Translations under genes and position numbers: made by a program
In this document: positions 48,101-55,673 of the stretch, piece after piece
Layout of the letters: each line of letters opens with the position of its first letter
How positions within the stretch are numbered: position 1 is the stretch's first letter
Assembly: GCA_003339415.1 (NCBI GenBank)
Contig: PDHQ01000235.1
Span: 1-55,673, forward strand
DNA: 55,673 nt
Reading direction: 5' to 3'
From: Ophiocordyceps camponoti-saundersi (nom. inval.)
Taxonomy: Eukaryota; Ascomycota; Sordariomycetes; Hypocreales; Ophiocordycipitaceae
Notes under the pieces: model-generated
Told to the model about the DNA's origin: nothing
What the model saw: only the letters and a program-made list of their open reading frames with translations
Database searches by the model: none

Positions 48101-49347
48101 TGTTCATCGCTGAGACGTACATGGAGGAGACGGCTGAGCGGCTGGGTATGGCGGCCGAGCGGCTTCGCGAGATCAACTTTTATCGACCGGGCGCGACGAC
48201 GCACTTTAACCAGGAGCTCGAGGATTGGCATGTGCCTCTCATGTACGGCCAAGTGCGGACGGAGAGCGCGTACGACGAGCGGCGGAAGACGATTGACAGC
48301 TTCAACGAGACGCACCGGTGGCGGAAAAGGGGGCTGGCGCTGATACCGACCAAGTTTGGCATCTCGTTCACAGCCTTGTTCCTCAACCAGGCCGGCGCGT
48401 TGGTTCACATTTATCACGACGGGTCCGTGCTCGTGGCTCACGGCGGGACGGAGATGGGCCAGGGATTGCACACCAAGTTGACGCAGATTGCGGCGCAGGC
48501 GCTTTCGGTTCCGCTGGAAGGAGTCTTTATCTCCGAGACGGCGACGAACACGGTAGCTAACGCTTCGGCGACGGCGGCATCGGCCTCTTCGGACCTTAAC
48601 GGTTATGCCGTTGCCGATGCCTGTCGGCAGCTCAACGAGAGGCTGGCTCCTTATCGTCAAAAGTTTGGTGAGGGAGCCACCATGGCCCAGCTGGCGCACG
48701 CGGCCTACTTTGATCGTGTCAACCTTTCGGCTCAGGGATTCTACCGAACGCCTGATATTGGTTACACCTGGGGGGAGAACAAGGGAAAGATGTTTTTCTA
48801 CTTTACACAGGGCGTGGCAGCGGCCGAGGTCGAAGTCGATACACTGACGGGGACGTGGACATGTCTCCGGGCAGACATCAAGATGGACGTCGGCCATTCC
48901 ATCAACCCGGCCATCGACTACGGCCAGATCCAAGGCGCCTTCGTCCAAGGCATGGGTCTCTTTACGATGGAGGAATCACTCTGGCTACGATCATCCGGCA
49001 CGCTCTTCACGCGGGGACCGGGCGCGTACAAGATACCGGGCTTTCGCGACGTGCCGCAGAAGCTCAACGTCTCACTCCTGAAGGACGTGTCATGGAAAAA
49101 CCTGCGAACGATACAGCGGAGTCGCGGCGTGGGCGAGCCGCCTCTTTTCCTCGGCAGTGCCGTGTTCTTCGCCATCCGCGATGCGCTGAGGTCGGCGAGG
49201 AGAGGCATCGATCTCGATGCTGGGTTGCTCAACTTGGAGAGTCCGGCGACGGGGGAGAGGATCCGGCTGGCGTGTGAGGATGGGATTGTTAAGAGGGCGA
49301 GGGTTTTGCCTAAGGAGGGGGAGAGGAGTTTCTTTGTTGCTATCTAG
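45128..49347 (+). CDS. XDH: Xanthine dehydrogenase (purine hydroxylase I)
   Basis: Three exons: 45128-45303, 45372-47564 and 47658-49347, giving 1352 residues, the normal length. The enzyme oxidises hypoxanthine and xanthine to uric acid with NAD+ in the cytosol. The N-terminal 2Fe-2S domain (LEYLRGIGLTGTKLGCGEGGCGAC) spans the first splice. A second 2Fe-2S domain has CGFCTPG and NLCRCTGYRP. A linker with two CSVNGA-like Cys-rich repeats follows. The FAD domain begins near residue 280 (KIIGGSTETHIEIKF, GGNVVLTDVEDICEQ, NVGTPAGNLATASPISDLNP). The molybdopterin part contains GEAQYTDDMP, GGGFGGKETR, FRGFGGPQG, GGTEMGQGLHTK and the catalytic Glu in RGVGEPPLFLG. All cofactor motifs look intact. 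It allows use of purines as nitrogen source. Confidence 0.97.
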
Positions 49348-50427
49348 GGGGGTGGGAAGGTCTATGATTAGGGAAAGGGGAGGTTTAGGAACAGGGGATA
49401 TTGGAGAACTGTATGTATTTGAGAGAAGTGTACATATCTCTATACAGCACATAAACGATTAGTAAAGGAAGAGTTTACCTTGCTAATTCTCGTCAATATG
49501 ATGATAAGTGATATCTGAGAGATGAAAGGGGACAAGGATTTTCACACTATTCAACGACGTTTCCGGCCGGCTCCGAGGTCGATTCCGACTTCTCCCGCAA
49601 CTTCGGCTCGACCTGGATATCCGACGGGGTGAAAGAGGAGAGAAACAAGGAAAGTATATTGAAAAGAGAAGATGAAAGAGAGAAGCAGGGGAGCGTAAAG
49701 GGTGATTTTCATGTGCCGTATACGAGATGCGCGGCTGAGAGGATTTCACGTGTAAGTGGCTGAAGCCCGTGGAGCCCGGAAGCTGTGGGTATGAAATGAT
49801 GTGCATGTAGAGGTCATATTCGCACGTCTGATATTGACCTTAAAAGCAGCGAAACATGGCGATTCAAGGCGTGCGAATAAGGGGCAAGGCTGCTAAGGAC
49901 ACATCTCTCCGGCACTCCCTCACTCGCGCCCCGCCTCCCCTCCCCTCAGCCAGCCTTTTATTAATCGCACAGCAAGAGCCGCTCGCCTTGGCATAGAAAC
50001 GAGTCATTGCCCTTCGTTTTCTTCCCTACGGCTTAATCGAAGCTTCTTATTCTTCATTCTTCAGGAAAGAGAGCGACGCTCTATCCAACCAACGACTACG
50101 ACGATAATCGCCTTCGCCTCCTGGGCAAGGGAAAGGGGGGGAGGAGTCTCGCGACGGATCCCGGCACGTGCGCGAGAGACGGCTGGAACGACTCAGCTCG
50201 CGACGATAGGACGAGGCCTCTACACTTACAGAAACCTGGAGAAAGAAGGGAAAGACACGGAGAGAGAGGAAAGATAGGAAACAAAGGAGGCATGGGGGAG
50301 AAGGGGAAAAGAGAAGACAGGAAGCTAAAAAGGACTACTTCGCGTCATCGCTCCCATCGGAAAGAAAAGAAAGCTGCAACGGCCCGAGGCAGATGTCCTT
50401 GCGTAACGTCGGGAGAGACCCAATCTG
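49348..50427. other. Spacer between XDH and ERT1, presumed ERT1 promoter
   Basis: A 1.1-kb region. Around 49926-49946 a CCCCGCCTCCCCTCCCC block contains matches to the short CreA consensus (SYGGRG on the other strand), plausible for a gluconeogenic regulator but weak alone. An upstream ATG at 50292 opens an out-of-frame 71-codon ORF that overlaps the ERT1 start. No other gene is seen. Confidence 0.45.
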
Positions 50428-53016
50428 ATGGATGGGAAGGTCAAGACCACGAGGAGCGAAGACCCGCCACCCAAGGACGCCGCCGACAAGGACACGGCCG
50501 ATGGTGAGGAGGAGGACGGAGGAGGAGGAGGAGGAGCAGACAGAAGAACTGCTGACCATGGCGGATCGTCTCATAAGCCTGGCAAGAGTCCCAAGAGGAG
50601 ACGCAAGGTCAATCACGGTACGCTGATTCGCCTGTCACACCGGAGAAGACAGCATTGAGGAAGCACATGATGCCGGACGCCTGCAGCTTGGTGTGCTTTG
50701 CTCTGTTGTTCTCTCATCCTCCCTCCCTGTCTACTCTTGTCCCTCTGTCCTTCCCCTTCTCTCCGATCAAGATCAAGGTCATGATAGGCTAACGCCACTG
50801 GCTGGTCCTCTCCTTTTCCCACCCGTCTTCGTCTTCTCCAGCTTGCGTGTATTGCAGGAGATCTGTAAGTGAGCCCGATAAGAGGACCCGTGGTACCGGA
50901 ACCTGCTGTCCCACCGGGGCTAAGAGCCGGGAGCAACCTGAGCCAGAAAAAGGGGGTTTGACATCGTTTTCTGCCCTTCCTGACTGGCTTGTCCCGGCAT
51001 GCACCTGGCTGACAGATGACTCTCGTCTTCGTGAGCGCTACAGCACATGACATGCGATCTTGTACGTTGTCGTCTCTCTTTCTTCCCCCCTCTTCCTGCC
51101 TCTCTTTCCCCCTTTTCTGCTTTGTGCTGCAAGACCATACACGGTCACCCAACTTTCCGACTGGTTTGTTAGACTCACACTCGCGCACATGTACGGAAAA
51201 GGAGAGGCCGTGCTCGAGGTGTATCAAGAGAAACATCGGTCACCTCTGTCACGATGAGCCGCGCGATGTCGAGGCCAAGAAGCCCCGGAGTAGCAAGCCG
51301 GCTGTCGAAGAGGCTGAGACGCCGGCTCCGGAAGTCGGACGCAACAACTCCCTCTCCGGCTCGTCTATGGGACCGCCTCCGCCAGCAACCTTTAACGGCC
51401 GACCGCAGCAGCAGCAGCAGGCCTCGACTGACTTCGGGCCCGTGACCGTCGTCGGCCAGTCTCATGCGTTATCGCTTGTGCAACCAGCCGCCGGGACGGG
51501 GCTGCAAGGAGACGGGATAGCTAACAGCACCAGTGGTAACGCGAATTCACGTACGTCTGCCGTCCTAGTAGCATGTCGTTCTTGTTTCTGGTTGCCGGTG
51601 GCTTCTGATACGCTGGCTGAAGATGGGCTGGGCTGGGCTGGGCTGGACTTCCCTTTCTCTTTTCTTGCCCCTTTTTTTGTTGTCTACCTCATTCCCCCCC
51701 CCCTTTCCTTTTTCCCTATAGTGGCTGCCTTGTCGTTTCTTACTTCTCGAATCGGGTACTGATGTGGTCATCGGTCGACTAATGCTACTGCAGTGGCCGA
51801 TGCTTGGTTGACAGCACAGACGTTCAGTGATATGAACAGTTACAACCCCAACTATATGATCGCTCCCCACGTATCACACGAATTCAACCTCCTCGACGAC
51901 TTTCTTCAAGGCGGCTTCCTCGACATGGACCCCCTGGCACCAGACGACAACGGAAATAACGCGGCCTTTGGCAGAGCAGGTGGCCCGTCCGGCTTACTGT
52001 CCGGCTACGGCGGAGGCGGCAGACCTTCTCTACCGGCGGGCCTGGGCGCGGGCTTGACAGAGACCTCGGCAGCGGACGGCAAAGCGCCGTTGCGGGTCGC
52101 AGCCTCGGCAACTGACAAAACGCGAGAGTACTACCTCCAAGCAGCCGACCCGTCGGGCAACGACAACGCAGAGGAGCGTATGGCACGCGTTCTACGAGCC
52201 AAGTACGAGGCCGGCCTGCTGAAACCGTTCAACTACATCAACGGCTACGCCCGTCTGGGCAAGTACCTGGACGGACACATCGCCCCGTCTTCCAAGCAGA
52301 AGATCCTGCGAACCATCAACCAGTTCCGGCCCAAGTTTCGCGAAAAGGCTCAGGGACTCACCGACATGCAGCTCGTCTACGTCGAGATGTGGTTCGAGCG
52401 GCAGCTCATGGACTACGATCGCGTCTTTGCTAGCATGGCCGTCCCGGCTTGTTGTTGGCGTAGGACGGGTGAGATATTCAGGGGGAATAAGGAGATGGCT
52501 GAGTTGATTGCCGTGCCGGTTGATGAGTTGCGCGATGTGCGTTTTCCTTTTCCTCTGTTTTCAGTTTGCTACTCCGATGCTGTGTGATGGTTTATCAGTA
52601 CCTTTTGCTTTGTCGTCTTGCAACAAGGTCAGGGAGAGGACGCTGACAGGATTCGTTCAGGGTAAGATTGCGCTTCATGAAATTCTCACGGAGGAGTCCA
52701 TGGTCAGATACTGGGAGGAGTTTGGCACCATCGCTTTCGACCCGGCGCACGAGACGCTGTTGACGGCCTGCTCGCTGAAGAACCCGAGCGACTCGTCGGA
52801 CCATCCGATTGTCAAGTGTTGCTTTTCATTTTCCATTCGACGGGATGAGCATAAGTTGTGAGTTGCTCCTTTTCTCTTTGCCTCTCCATCGTCTACTTCA
52901 ACATCCCTTTCATGAATCGGGGTTTTATGCTGATCGAATTCGGGGGGCTAATCTCTTCTCGTAGACCTGCTTTGATTGTTGGAAATTTCTTGCCTCATGA
53001 TTTACCCCCTCTGTGA
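50428..53016 (+). CDS. ERT1: Zn2Cys6 activator of gluconeogenesis (ERT1/AcuK type, PAS domain)
   Basis: Seven exons: 50428-50617, 50842-50864, 51044-51061, 51202-51550, 51794-52536, 52661-52857 and 52965-53016, total 524 codons. It is a nuclear regulator of gluconeogenic genes such as PEP carboxykinase during growth on non-fermentable carbon. The zinc cluster KRRRKVNHACVYCRRSHMTC continues DLERPCSRC and NIGHLCHDEPR, with Cys65, 68, 75, 81, 84 and 93. It is assembled from four exons, two of them only 23 and 18 bp. A Gln/Ser-rich middle follows, then the conserved TREYYLQAADP and EAGLLKPFNYINGYARL blocks and a PAS-like domain (WRRTGEIFRGNKEMAELI, then GKIALHEILTEE). The end LPALIVGNFLP fits the family. 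Exon choice was guided by the expected protein, but all phases agree. Confidence 0.92.
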
Positions 53017-53388
53017 GGTGGTGAGTTTCTCAGTGTCCTTGCTCTCGGCCTCCGGACAAATGGAAGGAGAAGAATCCGGAGAACATGTGGTGGCTATTGG
53101 TTGGTTTGAAGAAGATGATGATTGACGATGGGAGGCATGGTTTGGCAACCGGCTGCAGCGACGGAGCATGACGTTTGTGATAAACGGAAGCACATTTTCA
53201 TGTTGTTTAACTTTGTAAGGGTCTGCGACCCTTTGGCTATGATAGGATGGTCCTGAAACATGCCTGTCTTGGACTGTTCTCCTGTATAAGTCGGAGGATG
53301 ACGTCAATGAAGCTGCGAATGCGATTGCGGAAGGAGCGCTTGACCACACCAGTCGGGCCTTTTGTCCCTCCGACCTGCCTCTCTTTCT
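53017..53388. other. Short spacer before SPO22-like gene
   Basis: A 372-bp spacer with no gene. The frame of the next gene is open upstream, but its first ATG is at 53389. Confidence 0.5.
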
Positions 53389-55558
53389 ATGGAGTCATCG
53401 AGTCGAGGAGGGAAGATCAACGGCAGACATCACATCGTATTTGATTCTGTCATGGCCCCCGCTGATGCCGTCATGGCCGCAGGCCGCGAAAGAACAGCGC
53501 GGTCCATCATCGGTACGAAAACCCCCGTTCCGCGCTTCTTTGCTCATTCTCTAATTGTCTCTCGTGAAGACTTCGCCACCGAGCTCGAAGCGAAGCTGCC
53601 GACGATAAGGGACGTAGGCGCCGTTGAAGTCCTGACCGCGGACTTGGGCCAGCGTCTTCAGGCCATTCAGAGCCTGCAGCTGCGGATCGGCGGTGGGGGT
53701 TCCCATGCCGTGGCTGGGAGAGACTTGGAGCGTCGTGGTAGAAGTCTGTGGAACGTCTGCATCCGGACGAAGAGGGATGTCGTGCTGGAAGAGCCGTTCG
53801 CTAAACTCTTGTTGTCTGCTCGCGTGCTTGCTTTCCACATGCTGGAGATGGGCCGGATGACGGCGAGTAGGAGCCGTAAGGGACAGGATGGAGAGGAGGG
53901 GGAGAGGGAGAATGAGGAAAGGGACGTCGTCTACCTCTTGAGCTTGGCGCTGACGCTGGCCAGGATCTGCGTTGTCGACTCGGAGCTGGCTCAGGCCAAG
54001 CTTGCGCTGCGCAAGGCTGCTGAATACGTTGACCGCTTGCGAAGGCGGCCTGCTGCTGATGTCTTGGTCGGGCCTGCTGCTCGGCTCGAGGTTGAGTACT
54101 TGACGATGCGAATGACGCTGGTGAGTAATCCCGGATACGGTCCTCCGTCGCGGTCGTCGTCCCCAGCCAACAAGGACGATACAGGCGTGGAGGGAAGATC
54201 GCCTGGACGTCGCTGAGCACATGTACGGCAAAACCGATGCCCTCCGGCGAAACCTGGACGCCCCCGCCGTCGAGACCATGGCCGACGCCCTGCGCCATAT
54301 CGGGGCCGACTTGTCCTCCAAGGGAAATCACACGCTGGCCTTGCAGTGGCTCCGGAGGGCCCACGAGCTCATCGACGCCTTGAGTCCGGAGCATCTATCC
54401 ACGCTGGGACTCGAGTTGCGACTGGCTATATGTCACGGACGAGTTCGGAGCCTGCTTGCTATTTGCTCCCCGGACAGTCTGCAGGAAGCCGAGGACCTTG
54501 TCGCTTACGTCGAGTCGGAGCTCGGTGACAAGCCAGTTGTGCTTCACTGGCGTCTGGAGATTCTGAAGAAGTCGCCCAAAGACGTCATGGGCGTAGAGGC
54601 GTACGCGAGCATCCTGCGCCGCATGGTGCGGTGCTTCGACCGCTCCGACGACACGTTGCAGTTTTTGCTGCACCAATTTACGGAGCTCGGCCGGGACAGC
54701 GAGCGCCTGGCATCCGGCTTGCTTGACGAACTCATGAGGCAGCACGTCTTCCGGTCCGCCAATCCGGCTTGGATCGGAAAGGTGATGGTGAAGCGGATAG
54801 AGATGGCGACGACGGCGCCGCATAGTGACGCGCTGCTGGCATCATTGCGCAGCCTGATGGACGAGGCCAACGATGCCCTGTCGGGGCCCCTGAAGCCGGA
54901 CGCGGCCGGAGCTGCGCACTCGGTACGTTTTTGAAAGAGACAAGCCGTGGAGTGTCGGCCGACTGAGACGAGCGGCAGCTCGTGTGGCAAAGGGTCGAGG
55001 CCTTGTTTGTCGTCCAGGAGTTTGTGACGGCGGATGCCTGGTGCGAGCTCGGGCTTCACGACCTGTTCACCAGCGCCGGTGAGGCCAACGCCGGCAAGTT
55101 CGGGCGGAAGCGAATCCTTTGTGCCCTGAAGGTCAATGATGCAGAGAGAGCGAAGGAAGCTTTCCACAAGATGCCCGAGGGACCGCAGCTCGACGCCTTG
55201 AGTTGTTACCTCATGTTCAAGGTGTCACTGCTCTGCTGGGATCACGAGCTCGGATGCCAAAGCATCGAGCAGCTGGGCAAGGCGTCTGGGACGGCCCGAG
55301 GCAGAGATATGCTATATGCCTGTGTCCGGGAGGCGCAGCAGTTTGGCGACAGGCTCTGTGCCGTGGCTGCGCTCAGAGCCGTGGCCGACAGCTGGGCCGT
55401 CGGGCCCGTGTCGCCAGAGGGCCTGCCGGCGGTTCTACGATGTATGATTCGGCTGATGCACATGACTGGGGAGGAAGAGGAGGAAGCGAGCGCAAGCGGA
55501 GAGGGCGTCGAGCTGGACAATGACTTTGCTGCTGAGACGTGCGATGTCTTTGAGAAAG
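53389..55558 (+). CDS. SPO22: SPO22/ZIP4-like meiotic protein, 3' end missing
   Basis: Partial gene with exons 53389-53512, 53570-54120, 54185-54922 and 54979 to about 55558, where the window enters a poly-C tract. About 660 residues are visible; full family members are near 900-1000. SPO22/ZIP4 is a TPR-rich scaffold needed for meiotic crossover formation and synaptonemal complex assembly. The visible part is almost all helical, with TPR-like pairs such as LSLALTLARICVVDSELAQA and ADALRHIGADLSSKGNHTLA followed by LQWLRRAHELID, plus WNVCIRTKRD near residue 100. The first intron (57 bp) is stop-free and in frame; it was removed because it has GT...AG ends and a CTAAT branch-like element. The GT at 55559 could be a donor but is weak. 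The family call rests on the TPR pattern and WNxC-like start. Confidence 0.7.
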
Positions 55559-55581
55559 GTTGCGGTTTCGTCCCTCCCCCT

Positions 55582-55582
<1 letters not shown>

Positions 55583-55626
<44 letters not shown>

Positions 55627-55658
55627 CCCCCCCCCTCGCTCCCCCCCCCCCCCCCCCC
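55583..55658. repeat. Poly-C tract at window end
   Basis: Almost pure C with a few interruptions (G at 55626, TCGCT-like break at 55636-55640), followed by a short A run. It truncates the SPO22-like gene and probably marks a contig end. Confidence 0.9.
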
Positions 55659-55673
55659 ACGAAAAAAAAAACA

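Noticed and set aside
29343..55558. A secondary-metabolite cluster or linked tryptophan/purine operon-like group
   Set aside because: No backbone synthase, transporter or tailoring-enzyme set is present; neighbouring genes are ordinary, functionally unrelated housekeeping genes.

Overview
The window is nuclear DNA of a filamentous ascomycete, most likely a sordariomycete and possibly a hypocrealean insect- or nematode-associated lineage. The reasons are genes with short introns of about 48-110 bp (GTRNGT...YAG), GC-rich coding regions, long spacers full of TATG/CATA microsatellites, and typical ascomycete families: a fungal Zn2Cys6 regulator, a DUF2293 protein, a GPI-anchored GH17 enzyme and an enterotoxin-like secreted protein. 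The class-level placement is an inference from family content, not a phylogeny. Fifteen protein-coding genes were modelled by joining exons by eye. For every multi-exon gene complete within the window the exon lengths sum to a multiple of three. No tRNA, rRNA, CRISPR array or intact transposon was found.

Layout. From 1 to 16.8 kb lies a block of secreted or surface proteins: a DUF3472-like secreted protein (1030-1755), a GPI-anchored GH17 glucanase (2666-4288), a kelch-repeat membrane protein (5437-7412), a Ser/Pro-rich secreted repeat protein (9270-10700), a 4.2 kb microsatellite-rich spacer, and an M43-like metalloprotease (14874-16123). From 16.8 to 28 kb there are nuclear genes: ribosome-biogenesis factor RRP12, a DUF2293 protein (minus strand) and a bZIP factor. 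From 29.3 to 34.5 kb a five-exon enterotoxin/ADP-ribosyltransferase-like secreted protein converges on a minus-strand membrane protein of the histidine acid phosphatase fold that has lost its catalytic motifs. From 36 to 55.6 kb lie a KDM4-type JmjN/JmjC/PHD histone demethylase, a divergent small protein kinase, kynurenine aminotransferase, xanthine dehydrogenase, the gluconeogenesis regulator ERT1/AcuK, and a SPO22/ZIP4-like meiosis gene cut off by the window end.

The genes do not form a single pathway or an evident secondary-metabolite cluster. The most interesting items are the toxin-like gene with its duplicated C-terminal module, the apparent pseudo-phosphatase, the micro-exons that split the ERT1 zinc cluster, and stop-free or protein-truncating introns that could produce isoforms. 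Long poly-C/poly-G tracts mark both window ends and both 10-N gaps, so sequence next to them should be treated as assembly-limited.
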